Of a DNA stretch of 64,000 bases, positions 1 through 8,410 are shown piece after piece. The notes under the pieces were generated by a model, which was given only the letters and a program-made list of their open reading frames with translations, made no database searches and had not been told where the DNA came from. Both the position numbers and the translations under genes were made by a program. The stretch is from Flavobacterium zepuense (GTDB taxonomy: Bacteria > Bacteroidota > Bacteroidia > Flavobacteriales > Flavobacteriaceae), in NCBI RefSeq assembly GCF_007097145.1, contig NZ_VJVZ01000006.1, positions 1 through 64,000 on the forward strand, read 5' to 3'. Position 1 is the first letter of the stretch; every line of letters starts with the position of its first letter.

Positions 1-1
1 C

Positions 2-2743
2 CACCTGAACTTTCCGGGGCTCGACAAAAAAGCCCTCGGTATTGATGACCTGTACAGCTCCCAAAAGAATGCAGCCTGGCGAATCATCCAGAACCGTGGG
101 GCGCTGGTTGACCACGAGGTAGGCCTTGGGAAAACGCTCACCATGATCGTTGCTGCCCAAGAGATGAAAAGGCTGAAAACCATCCATAAGCCGATGATCA
201 TTGCCTTAAAGGCGAACGTAGACCAAATTGCCGAAACCTACCGCAAGGCATATCCGGCGGCAAAAATACTGGCTCCGGGCCAAAATGATTTTACGCCTTC
301 AGAGCGCGTGAGGCTATTGCACGAAATAAAGAACAACAACTGGGATTGCATCATCCTGACCCATGACCAGTTCGGCAAGATTCCGCAGTCACCGGAGGTA
401 CAAAAGTCGATACTACAAAGCGAGTTGGAAAACATTGACCTTGACCTGGATACCTTAAAGGATCTGGGTGGCGACATCTCCAAAAAAATGCTAAAAGGGC
501 TTGAAATACGTAAGAACAACCTGGAAGGCAAATTAAAAGGGCTGTTAAAAGATATTGAGGAAAAGAAAGACAAGGGCATCAACTTTAAAGACATGGGCAT
601 TGACCACCTGTTCGTGGATGAGAGCCATAAGTTTAAGAACCTGACCTTTACCACAAGGCATAACCGCGTGGCGGGATTGGGCAATATGGAAGGCAGCCAA
701 AAGGCGCTGAACATGCTCTTTGCCGTTCGGACCTTACAGGAGAAATTCGATGCCGACCTGTGTGTTACCTTTTTATCGGGCACACCCATCTCCAACAGCC
801 TGACAGAAATGTACCTGATCTTTAAGTACCAAAGGCCAAGGGAGCTGGCACGCCAAAAGATCGAAAACTTTGATGCCTGGGCAGCGGTGTTCGCTAAAAA
901 AACGACAGATTTTGAGTTCAGCGTAACTAATGAAATTGTAGCCAAAGAGCGTTTCCGTCACTTTATCAAGGTACCGGAACTGGCGATGTTCTATAATGAG
1001 ATCACCGATTATAAGACCGCCAAGCACATAAACCTTGACAAGCCTGAATTGCAGGAGACACTGGTAAATATCAAACCCAGCGAGCAGCAGCGGGAGTTTA
1101 TCAAAAACCTAATGGCCTTTGCTAAAACGGGTAATGCAGAATTTATTGGACGTGCGAAGCTGACTCCAAAAGAAGACTTGGGGCGTATGCTGATCGCTAC
1201 CAATTATGCTAAGAAGATGGCGGCAGACCTTAGGCTTATTGATGAGCGCAGGTATGGCGACCATCCGGATAATAAGGTCAATGCAGCGGCCAGGAACATT
1301 GCCCGGATTTTTGAAGAAAGCACAAAGCATAAGGGAACGCAGATCGTCTTCTCGGATATCGGTACACCAAAGCCTGTGGGTTTTAATATGTATGATGCCC
1401 TGAAGGAAAAACTGATACGGGACTTTAATATTCCGGCTAATCAGATCACCTACATCCATGATTGGACCGACAGGCGCAAGCCCGAATTGTTCCGCAAGAT
1501 GAACCGGGGTGAGATCCGTATTCTTTTGGGCAGTACTGAAAAAGCGGGAACCGGCCTTAATGTGCAGGAGCGCGTGGTTGCCATGCATCACCTGGATATC
1601 CCGTGGCGGCCTTCTGACCTTGGCCAGCGCAACGGGCGCGGCGGCAGGCAGGGCAACAAAGTAGCGAAGGAATATTACGACAATAAAGTACAGAACTTCA
1701 TTTATGCCACCGAGCAGTCACTCGACAATTACAAGTTCAACCTGCTCAAAAACAAGGAAACTTTCATTGCGCAGATGAAGAACTGTGAACTGAATGTGCG
1801 AACCATTGACGAGGGGTCTATCGATGAGAAGAGCGGCATGAACTTCTCCGAATACATTGCCATCCTTTCAGGGGACACTTCGCTGCTTGAAAAAAGCAAG
1901 CTGGAAAAGAAGGTCGCTGTTATGGAGAGCCTGAAAACGGTACACTTCCGCGAGGTAAGCCGTAACCGCTACGGGTTGGAGAACATGCAGAACGAGCGGC
2001 ATAGCACCGCTACCACATTGGATAAGCTGAGGGGCGATGCCGAAATTTACAAAAGCAGGCTTCAGTTTACCGATGATAGCGCTAAGGCAAACCCTATTCA
2101 GCTGACCGGGCTTAAGTCGGTGGACGCCGAGGTAATCGGCAATCATATCACAAGCCTCTACAGGGATTGGCTGCCGCCTGCCGGGGGGCAGGAACAAAAG
2201 ATTGGTAGTTTGTACGGGTTTGACCTGTACATTAAAAGGAAGCAGGAAACCTATGAAGTAAATGGCAGCTACGAGTACCGCTATTCCAACAGCTTTTTTG
2301 CCCAAAGGGAGGCAGAGGGCATCCGGTATACCTTCAATGAAGGCCTGCCCAATATCGATAACCCAAAACTGGCGGCGCGGCATTTTCTTAATGCTATTGA
2401 CCGTGTGGAAAGCCTCAAGGACAAATATCAAGCGAAACTAAACGAGCTCGATACCGAAATACCCAAGGTGGAAAAGCTGCTGCAAAAGCCTTTTGCACAG
2501 GAAAAAGAACTGGAGCAGATGAAAAGTGAACTGGCAGGGCTGGAACGGCAGATCAGTATAAAGATACAGGAAAACCAGCTCAAGCAGGCGCAGGAACACA
2601 TGGGCGAAGCGGTAATTGAAAATGACGCGACCATAGTTCAAATGCCAAATGCTACTACGCAGGCAGCAGCCCGTGGTCCAACGGCGGAGGAGGTTTCAGA
2701 AAAACAGGAACCAGAACGAATCAAAAGCAGGATGCAATTATAA
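2..2743 (+). CDS. SNF2-type helicase of conjugative element, 5' partial
   Basis: The reading frame is open from base 2, so the gene begins left of the window; 913 codons are visible. It has superfamily 2/SNF2 helicase motifs: GLGKT (Walker A) at visible residues 41-45, DESH (motif II) near 206, SGTPISN (motif III) near 259, and the C-terminal block ending QRNGRGGRQGN near 541. A charged, coiled-coil-like tail of about 300 residues follows. An internal ATG at 143 lies just after the Walker A motif, so starting there would remove the ATP site. Full-length relatives in Bacteroidetes ICEs are often very large and may carry an N6-DNA methylase domain; that part is not visible. It probably acts on element DNA during transfer or protection (inference). 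It lies 17 bp upstream of traF. Confidence 0.85.
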   Translation, partial: HLNFPGLDKKALGIDDLYSSQKNAAWRIIQNRGALVDHEVGLGKTLTMIVAAQEMKRLKTIHKPMIIALKANVDQIAETYRKAYPAAKILAPGQNDFTPSERVRLLHEIKNNNWDCIILTHDQFGKIPQSPEVQKSILQSELENIDLDLDTLKDLGGDISKKMLKGLEIRKNNLEGKLKGLLKDIEEKKDKGINFKDMGIDHLFVDESHKFKNLTFTTRHNRVAGLGNMEGSQKALNMLFAVRTLQEKFDADLCVTFLSGTPISNSLTEMYLIFKYQRPRELARQKIENFDAWAAVFAKKTTDFEFSVTNEIVAKERFRHFIKVPELAMFYNEITDYKTAKHINLDKPELQETLVNIKPSEQQREFIKNLMAFAKTGNAEFIGRAKLTPKEDLGRMLIATNYAKKMAADLRLIDERRYGDHPDNKVNAAARNIARIFEESTKHKGTQIVFSDIGTPKPVGFNMYDALKEKLIRDFNIPANQITYIHDWTDRRKPELFRKMNRGEIRILLGSTEKAGTGLNVQERVVAMHHLDIPWRPSDLGQRNGRGGRQGNKVAKEYYDNKVQNFIYATEQSLDNYKFNLLKNKETFIAQMKNCELNVRTIDEGSIDEKSGMNFSEYIAILSGDTSLLEKSKLEKKVAVMESLKTVHFREVSRNRYGLENMQNERHSTATTLDKLRGDAEIYKSRLQFTDDSAKANPIQLTGLKSVDAEVIGNHITSLYRDWLPPAGGQEQKIGSLYGFDLYIKRKQETYEVNGSYEYRYSNSFFAQREAEGIRYTFNEGLPNIDNPKLAARHFLNAIDRVESLKDKYQAKLNELDTEIPKVEKLLQKPFAQEKELEQMKSELAGLERQISIKIQENQLKQAQEHMGEAVIENDATIVQMPNATTQAAARGPTAEEVSEKQEPERIKSRMQL

Positions 2744-2760
2744 AACTAAAATTATAAATC

Positions 2761-3087
2761 ATGGCAAATAGTGTCTATCAGGTAAATAAAGGGATAAACG
2801 CCTCCATAGAATTTAAGGGGCTTAAGGCGCAATACATATGGTACTTAGGCGGTGGCGTGGTAGCCCTTATGATCGTTTTTGCTGCGATGTATCTAATTGG
2901 GCTACCATCCTTTGTCTGCATCGGGATCATTCTTTTAGCCGGAACCGGGCTGGTTATGAAGGTATATGGCATGAGCAACAAATACGGCGAACATGGATTA
3001 ATGAAAGCGCTTGCCCGAAAACAGGTACCGAAAGTACTTCGCTCGCGCAGCAGGAGCATTTTTATAACGGGTAAGGAACAGAAATAA
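2761..3087 (+). CDS. traF: Conjugative transposon protein TraF (DUF4133)
   Basis: A 108-residue inner-membrane protein. The N-terminus MANSVYQVNKGIN and the following IEFKGLKAQYI are characteristic of TraF/DUF4133 of Bacteroidetes conjugative elements. Two hydrophobic segments (about residues 27-45 and 50-68) are followed by a basic tail. Related type IV systems have a small VirB3-like protein in the same place directly before the VirB4 ATPase, and the same order holds here because traG follows after 22 bp. TraE (DUF4134), which usually precedes TraF, is not between the helicase and this gene. It is either further left or absent. Confidence 0.9.
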   Translation: MANSVYQVNKGINASIEFKGLKAQYIWYLGGGVVALMIVFAAMYLIGLPSFVCIGIILLAGTGLVMKVYGMSNKYGEHGLMKALARKQVPKVLRSRSRSIFITGKEQK

Positions 3088-3109
3088 TAATAAGGTAAAT
3101 AATAGTGTG

Positions 3110-5578
3110 ATGGAAAAAGTGCTGGATGAATTATTACCGATCATGGATGTGGAACACGACTGCATCCTGAGCAAAATGGGCGATGTGACTGTCGTCTTTA
3201 AGGCAGAGCTGCCCGAGATCTTTACGCTTTCGGACCAGGAATACGAAGCCTTCCACCAGGCATGGGTTAAGGCCATTAAAGTGCTTCCAAAGTATAGCGT
3301 GCTGCACAAGCAGGATTGGTTCCTGGACAGTAGTTACCGCCCCGATTTCACAAAGGACGATATCAGCTTTTTGAGCCGCAGCAGCGAGCGTTTTTTTAAC
3401 GAGCGCCCTTACTTGGCGCACAGCTGTTATATCATGCTGACCAAAAAACCGGAGAACAGGAAAACCGCAACCTCACTGTTTTCAAGCCTGCTCAAAAGGA
3501 GCATCGTGCCGGAAGAAACCCTGAAGCCGCAACCCTTGCAGGACTTTTTAGGTAGCACCGGACAGTTCAAGCGTATTATGGAGGACAGCGGCTTTGTGAG
3601 ACTTACACGCTTAACAGAAAATGAGCTAAGGAGCCACAGCCGTAAGCTTGGGCTGATCGAACAGTATTGCTACCTCTCGCAGAAAAACGACAGTTTTCTG
3701 ATCAATGACATCAGCTTTGATGAAGGGTTGCAGGTTGGCGATAAGCATTGCCAGCTTTACACACTGGCCGACGCGCAGGATTTGCCGTCCTTATGTGGGA
3801 GCCGTATCAACTATGATAAATATTCTACTGATAAGACCAAGTTTAGCGTGGGCTTTGCCAGTACACTTGGGCAGCTCCTATCTTGTAACCACATTTATAA
3901 CCAGTACATTTTTATAGAGGATGCGCAAAAGACCATTCAAAAACTGGAGAGCAAACGCCTGCGTTTACAATCGCTCTCGGCCTACAGCCGCGAGAATATG
4001 ATCGCCCGCGATGCGACCAATGATTTTCTGAATGAGGCCATCGGGCAGCAACGCCTGCCGGTCAAGGCGCATTTTAATGTGCTGGTCTGGACCGATAATA
4101 AGGAAGAACTGAAAGACCTGAAGAACAAGGTGTCTTCGGCGCTGGCCCAAATGGATGCGGTTGCCAAACAGGAAACCGTCGGAGCGCCGCAGATCTTCTG
4201 GGCGGGCATCCCCGGTAATGCTGCCGACTTCCCGATGAATGACACCTTTGATACCTTCGCTGAGCAGGCGACCTGCTTTTTAAATTTAGAAACGGGTTAT
4301 CGCACCTCGCTCAGCCCTGTGGGCATTCGTATGGGCGACCGCCTGACCGGCAAGCCCGTCCATGTGGATATCAGTGATGAGCCGATGACTATGGGCATTT
4401 GCACCAACCGGAACAAGTTCATCTTAGGGCCTTCGGGCAGCGGTAAGTCCTTTTTTACCAACCATATGGTACGCAGCTATTACGAGCAAGGGACGCATGT
4501 GGTACTGGTGGATGTAGGGCATAGCTATAAGGGTCTGTGCGATATGGTGGGCGGCTATTATTTTACCTACAGCGAAAAGAACCCCATCCGGTTCAACCCC
4601 TTTTTTATTGGTGCGGGTGACAGCCTGGATACTGAAAAGAAGGAAAGCATTAAAACCCTGCTCTTGGCTTTATGGAAAAAGGATGATGAGAATTTTAAAC
4701 GTAGTGAATACGTCGCGCTGTCCAATGCTATCAGCGGCTATTATGACCATCTGGGTAAGAATGCCAGTGTATTTGCAGGTTTTGACAGTTTTTATGAATT
4801 CCTGCGGGATAAGTACACGAAAGTCCTGAGCGGTGACCGGGTAAAGGAAAAGGATTTTGATATTGATAATTTCCTGTATGTGCTTAGGCCGTATTACAAG
4901 GGTGGTGAATTTGATTACCTGCTCAATGCCACCGAGAACCTGAACCTCTTACAGGAACGCTTTATTGTTTTTGAGCTGGACGAGATAAAGGAGCACCCGA
5001 TCCTTTTCCCGGTAGTGACCATCATTATTATGGAGGTCTTCATTAACAAGATGCGTAAGCTTAAAGGCATCCGCAAAATGATACTAATAGAAGAGGCCTG
5101 GAAAGCGCTGATGAAGGAGGGCTTCGCGGAATACATAAAATATTTGTTTAAGACCGTAAGGAAATTCTTCGGGGAGGCAATTGTCGTGACCCAGGAAGTG
5201 GAGGACATTATTTCCTCACCGGTAGTTAAGCAGGCCATTATCAATAACAGCGACTGTAAGATACTGCTGGACCAATCGAAGTACCAAAACAAATTCGACC
5301 AGATACAGGAATTATTAGGACTGACTGACAAAGAAAAAGCCTTGGTGCTTTCGGTTAACAAGGCAAATGACCCTACCAAAAAATACAAGGAGGTCTTTAT
5401 CAGCCTTGGCGGGATGCTCTCGCGGGTTTACCGCACAGAAGTCAGCCTTGAGGAATATATCGCCTACACCACCGAGCAAACCGAAAAAGTAAAGCTGATG
5501 GAATATACGGCTCAATTTGGCGGTGACATCCAAAAGGGCATCATGGCAATGGCTGAAGCAATAAGAAGTAAAACTTAA
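3110..5578 (+). CDS. traG: Conjugation ATPase TraG (VirB4-like)
   Basis: About 822 residues, the usual length for TraG of Bacteroidetes ICEs. The N-terminal part matches the TraG N-terminal family (DUF3875). The C-terminal half is a VirB4-type P-loop ATPase with Walker A GPSGSGKS near residue 440 and Walker B MILIEEAW near 657. It should power assembly of the mating channel and substrate transfer at the inner membrane. A GTG lies directly before the ATG in frame (3107); I chose the ATG at 3110. There is no clear Shine-Dalgarno sequence, which is normal in this phylum. It is part of the tra array, 22 bp after traF. Confidence 0.93.
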   Translation: MEKVLDELLPIMDVEHDCILSKMGDVTVVFKAELPEIFTLSDQEYEAFHQAWVKAIKVLPKYSVLHKQDWFLDSSYRPDFTKDDISFLSRSSERFFNERPYLAHSCYIMLTKKPENRKTATSLFSSLLKRSIVPEETLKPQPLQDFLGSTGQFKRIMEDSGFVRLTRLTENELRSHSRKLGLIEQYCYLSQKNDSFLINDISFDEGLQVGDKHCQLYTLADAQDLPSLCGSRINYDKYSTDKTKFSVGFASTLGQLLSCNHIYNQYIFIEDAQKTIQKLESKRLRLQSLSAYSRENMIARDATNDFLNEAIGQQRLPVKAHFNVLVWTDNKEELKDLKNKVSSALAQMDAVAKQETVGAPQIFWAGIPGNAADFPMNDTFDTFAEQATCFLNLETGYRTSLSPVGIRMGDRLTGKPVHVDISDEPMTMGICTNRNKFILGPSGSGKSFFTNHMVRSYYEQGTHVVLVDVGHSYKGLCDMVGGYYFTYSEKNPIRFNPFFIGAGDSLDTEKKESIKTLLLALWKKDDENFKRSEYVALSNAISGYYDHLGKNASVFAGFDSFYEFLRDKYTKVLSGDRVKEKDFDIDNFLYVLRPYYKGGEFDYLLNATENLNLLQERFIVFELDEIKEHPILFPVVTIIIMEVFINKMRKLKGIRKMILIEEAWKALMKEGFAEYIKYLFKTVRKFFGEAIVVTQEVEDIISSPVVKQAIINNSDCKILLDQSKYQNKFDQIQELLGLTDKEKALVLSVNKANDPTKKYKEVFISLGGMLSRVYRTEVSLEEYIAYTTEQTEKVKLMEYTAQFGGDIQKGIMAMAEAIRSKT

Positions 5579-5590
5579 AAATTACAGATT

Positions 5591-5977
5591 ATGAAAAAGC
5601 AAAGTTTATGGAGCAAGATCGGGAGTATTCTGCTGATAGCCAAAGCGTATTCGCGCCAGCACGCCGATAGCCTCGCGGCGCTGGAAAAGGTGTATATCAA
5701 ACGCCGCCCTAGAGAGGATTGCCGGGAAGAGACGGTATCCACTTTAAGTATCAGCCGCTTTGGCAGCGTATTCAAAGTGCATCAAAAGTCATATCTGTAT
5801 GATGACCTGGTGAAGGAAGAAACTTGGATGGCAACTTACGGCTGGCAATCCAGCGGGCACCTCATTGAAATCGGTGGCGACCGTTACCTCATTTTCGATC
5901 CCCTGCATAAGGTAGCCTACCTTGAAGACAGTAGCGACCTGAAAAGCACAACACTCAATTTCTATAACCAAATTTAG
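5591..5977 (+). CDS. Conserved-looking tra-region protein of unknown function
   Basis: A 128-residue protein that I do not recognise. The first 20 residues are basic and mildly hydrophobic (MKKQSLWSKIGSILLIAKAY) but lack a clear signal-peptidase site. The rest is mixed, with an aromatic-rich C-terminal half (TYGWQSSGHLIEIGGDRYL) suggestive of a small beta-rich fold. It lies 12 bp after traG and 7 bp before the traI-like gene, so it is probably co-transcribed with the transfer genes. A role in transfer is inferred only from position. Base composition matches its tra neighbours, so it does not look like a later insertion. Confidence 0.75.
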   Translation: MKKQSLWSKIGSILLIAKAYSRQHADSLAALEKVYIKRRPREDCREETVSTLSISRFGSVFKVHQKSYLYDDLVKEETWMATYGWQSSGHLIEIGGDRYLIFDPLHKVAYLEDSSDLKSTTLNFYNQI

Positions 5978-5984
5978 TACAGCC

Positions 5985-6665
5985 ATGAAACGAAATTTTA
6001 AAATAATACTGCTGGCTTTGTGCATTTGGGTAGCAATTCCAGCGCAAAAGGCGCAGGCGCAGATACCGGGGCTCGACCTGATCACCGGGGCGGTAAAAAG
6101 GGTTGTAAAGGCAATGGACCTTAAAATACAGCGAATGCAGAACAAGACCATCTGGCTGCAAAATGCGCAAAAGACCTTAGAGAACGCGCTCTCAAAGCTG
6201 AAGCTGGATGAGATCGCCGACTGGACCGAGAAGCAAAAAGAGCAATATGCCAAATACTACGAGGAGCTGGCTAAGGTGAAAGCCATTATCAGTTACTACC
6301 AGCGCATCCGTGATATTACCCAAAAGCAAATACGGCTGGTCAATGAATACAACAGGGCATGGAACATCCTGAGGCAGGACAGCCATTTTACAAGTGAGGA
6401 AATTGATTACATGGCAAAGGTTTATAGTGGCATACTGGAAGAAAGCATGAAAAATATTGACCAGATAACGCTTGTAGTGGAATCGTTCGCCACAACGATG
6501 AGCGATGCCAAGCGCTTAGAGATAATTAACGATGCCGCCGACCGTGTGGATGAGAACTACAGCGACCTTAACCGGTTCAACAGCCAGAACGCAGTGCTCA
6601 GCCTGCAACGCTCGAAAGATGCCAATGAAGCCCAGGTAATAAAGAAGATATACGGTTTACCCTAA
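5985..6665 (+). CDS. traI: Conjugal transfer protein TraI (DUF4141-like), periplasmic
   Basis: A 226-residue protein with a signal peptide (hydrophobic residues 7-20, cut probably after QAQA near 26). The mature part is almost all helical and charged, with a coiled-coil-like stretch around residues 45-115. The C-terminal motif TTMSDAKRLEIINDAADRV and the ending EAQVIKKIYGLP match TraI of Flavobacterium-type ICEs. In the Bacteroidetes type IV system TraI occupies the place of the VirB5-like exported component. Two further genes downstream (7111 and 7761) are clear relatives, so this is one of three family members in one operon. Confidence 0.82.
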   Translation: MKRNFKIILLALCIWVAIPAQKAQAQIPGLDLITGAVKRVVKAMDLKIQRMQNKTIWLQNAQKTLENALSKLKLDEIADWTEKQKEQYAKYYEELAKVKAIISYYQRIRDITQKQIRLVNEYNRAWNILRQDSHFTSEEIDYMAKVYSGILEESMKNIDQITLVVESFATTMSDAKRLEIINDAADRVDENYSDLNRFNSQNAVLSLQRSKDANEAQVIKKIYGLP

Positions 6666-6676
6666 AGCAAATAGTT

Positions 6677-7114
6677 ATGTCAGCATTTACAGCTCATGAT
6701 CTTTCTACACTATTTGAAGATAAAGGATACACCGGGCTCACGCAGTTCTATTCTCCCTCATTTGAGTTCACCGATACCCTTAAGGCCGGTTTAGAGCGGG
6801 TTCAAAAGGAATTTGCAGGTCAGGCCAGTCCCAATATGTTCAGTTTGTCTTCCTATCCGGTATGGGAGCAGCAAGGCAATCCTTATGTATCGAGTTATGT
6901 TGCGTGCAGCTATAAAGACGAACAATTCCGCATCAGGCTTTTAGACCTAAGTTATAACAGGGGCACCTATAATGGTGAAATATCACGACAACTGCTGAAG
7001 GAACCTGCGGCCGAAGATATACCCGATAAGCAGCATTTGAGCGATACGCTCAAAAATTTAACCGGAGGCGGTAACGAACTAAGGAATCGAAACAATAAAA
7101 AGCATAAGTTATGA
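6677..7114 (+). CDS. Unknown tra-operon protein between traI paralogs
   Basis: A 145-residue protein without signal peptide or membrane segment, not recognised. It has a serine- and aromatic-rich middle (FSLSSYPVWEQQGNPYVSSYV) and a polar C-terminal tail. Its stop overlaps the start of the next gene in an ATGA arrangement, and it begins 11 bp after traI, so translational coupling inside the transfer operon is likely. Being cytoplasmic between exported neighbours, it might be a regulator or chaperone, but this rests on position alone. Confidence 0.72.
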   Translation: MSAFTAHDLSTLFEDKGYTGLTQFYSPSFEFTDTLKAGLERVQKEFAGQASPNMFSLSSYPVWEQQGNPYVSSYVACSYKDEQFRIRLLDLSYNRGTYNGEISRQLLKEPAAEDIPDKQHLSDTLKNLTGGGNELRNRNNKKHKL

Positions 7115-7764
7115 AAGCATTTTTGTTTACATGTATTGCCGTGATGACACTAGGTGTTGCCCACGGCCAAACCTGGAGCGAATGGTTCAGCCAGAACAGT
7201 ACCCAAAAAAAATACCTGCTGCAACAGATCGCCGCCCTGAAGGTATATTCCGAATATGCCCAAAAGGGCTACAGAATCGCCAAAGAAGGCCTCTCTACTA
7301 TAGGTAATTTAACCGGAGGGGAATTTAACCTCCACGGCGTGTTTTTTAATTCACTAAAGATGGTCAACCCCGAAGTAAGGAATTATGCGAAAGTCGCCGA
7401 TATCATCGCCCTTCAGGTAAAGATCGTGCAGGAGTATAACAGGACACGCAGCTCGCTATCAGCAAGCGATACCTTTCATGGCGATGAACTCGACTATATT
7501 AACCGCGCCTTTGGCAGGATGCTGGTCAACAGCGAAGCTGTCCTTGATGAACTTATCGCGGTCACAACCGACAATCAATTAGAGATGAAGGACGATGAGC
7601 GCATGGCACGTATTGATGCCCTTTACCTGGCAATGCAGGATAACTACCGCTTCTGCAAGGGTTTTGGCAATGAGGCAAAAGCGATGGCAGTAGCACGAAT
7701 GCGGGAAAAAAACGATGCCTTAACCGGCCGCGCAATGCAAGGCATTAATTCAAACGAGCCATGA
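7111..7764 (+). CDS. Secreted TraI-family paralog (often labelled TerB-like)
   Basis: A 217-residue protein with a signal peptide ending near AHGQ (residue 20). The helical mature part carries WSEWFSQN, LLQQIAALKVYSEYAQKGY and the conserved MKDDERMARIDALYLAMQD segment shared with the genes at 5985 and 7761. Relatives in Flavobacterium ICEs are, to my recollection, sometimes labelled TerB-family tellurite resistance proteins. Nothing here supports tellurite resistance, and the exported, tra-operon setting argues for a conjugation role. It overlaps both neighbours by 4 bp (ATGA), implying strict co-expression. Confidence 0.75.
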   Translation: MKAFLFTCIAVMTLGVAHGQTWSEWFSQNSTQKKYLLQQIAALKVYSEYAQKGYRIAKEGLSTIGNLTGGEFNLHGVFFNSLKMVNPEVRNYAKVADIIALQVKIVQEYNRTRSSLSASDTFHGDELDYINRAFGRMLVNSEAVLDELIAVTTDNQLEMKDDERMARIDALYLAMQDNYRFCKGFGNEAKAMAVARMREKNDALTGRAMQGINSNEP

Positions 7765-8399
7765 AAAGTATAGCTATTATCGTATTGCTTGTGCTATTTG
7801 GAATAGCGCCAATACAAAGGGCTTCTGCCCAGTCACAGGAAGTGCAGCAACTGCTGCTCAATATCGAAAAGCTCACGCAGTTCAAGGCCATTCTTTCCGA
7901 TATGAAAAAAGGTTACCAGATACTAAGCGGCGGTTACAATACCATCAAAGACATTTCACAGGGGAACTTCAGCCTGCATAAAACCTTCCTTGATGGGCTC
8001 ATGCAGGTAAGCCCAACGGTAAGGAACTACCGCAAGGTAGCAGAGATCATCGACTACCAGGTTACCCTCGTCAGGGAATACCGCTCGGCCTATGACCGTT
8101 TCAGGCAGGGAGATACTTTTAACAGTGAGGAAATTGGTTATATCGCGGGTGTCTACGATAACCTTTTTAAGGAAAGCCTTCGCAACCTGGATGAACTACT
8201 GCTGGTTGTCACTGCCGGGCAGGCAAGGATGAGCGACGATGAGCGCCTTGCAGCCATCGACCGAATCCATTTTGAGATGCAGGACAAGTTATTGTTCCTG
8301 CGCAGCTTCAATAATAACACTTCGGTGCTGGCACTCGGGCGGGCTAAAGAGCACAACGATGCGCAGACAGTTAAGAAACTACATGGCATAAACGAATAA
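7761..8399 (+). CDS. Secreted TraI-family paralog
   Basis: A 212-residue protein with a signal peptide (hydrophobic residues 5-19, cut probably after ASAQ). It aligns by eye with the preceding gene over most of its length: KGYQILSGGYNTIKDI matches KGYRIAKEGLSTIGNL, SPTVRNYRKVAEIIDYQV matches NPEVRNYAKVADIIALQV, and MSDDERLAAIDRIHFEMQD is shared. Its C-terminus (AKEHNDAQTVKKLHG) is closer to the gene at 5985. It overlaps the previous gene by 4 bp and lies 11 bp before traJ. It is probably an exported component of the mating channel; distinct roles for the three copies are unknown. Confidence 0.76.
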   Translation: MKSIAIIVLLVLFGIAPIQRASAQSQEVQQLLLNIEKLTQFKAILSDMKKGYQILSGGYNTIKDISQGNFSLHKTFLDGLMQVSPTVRNYRKVAEIIDYQVTLVREYRSAYDRFRQGDTFNSEEIGYIAGVYDNLFKESLRNLDELLLVVTAGQARMSDDERLAAIDRIHFEMQDKLLFLRSFNNNTSVLALGRAKEHNDAQTVKKLHGINE

Positions 8400-8410
8400 A
8401 CACCAGCATT

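Noticed and set aside
238..945. Long minus-strand open frame opposite the helicase
   Set aside because: Shadow of the helicase gene with Ser/Leu-rich, non-protein-like composition.
1868..2431. Minus-strand 187-codon frame inside the helicase tail
   Set aside because: Antisense of a clear coding frame, with no domain pattern of its own.
7111..8399. Tellurite-resistance TerB-like genes
   Set aside because: The proteins have signal peptides and sit in the conjugation operon with a clear relative in traI; no TerB metal-binding residues were seen.
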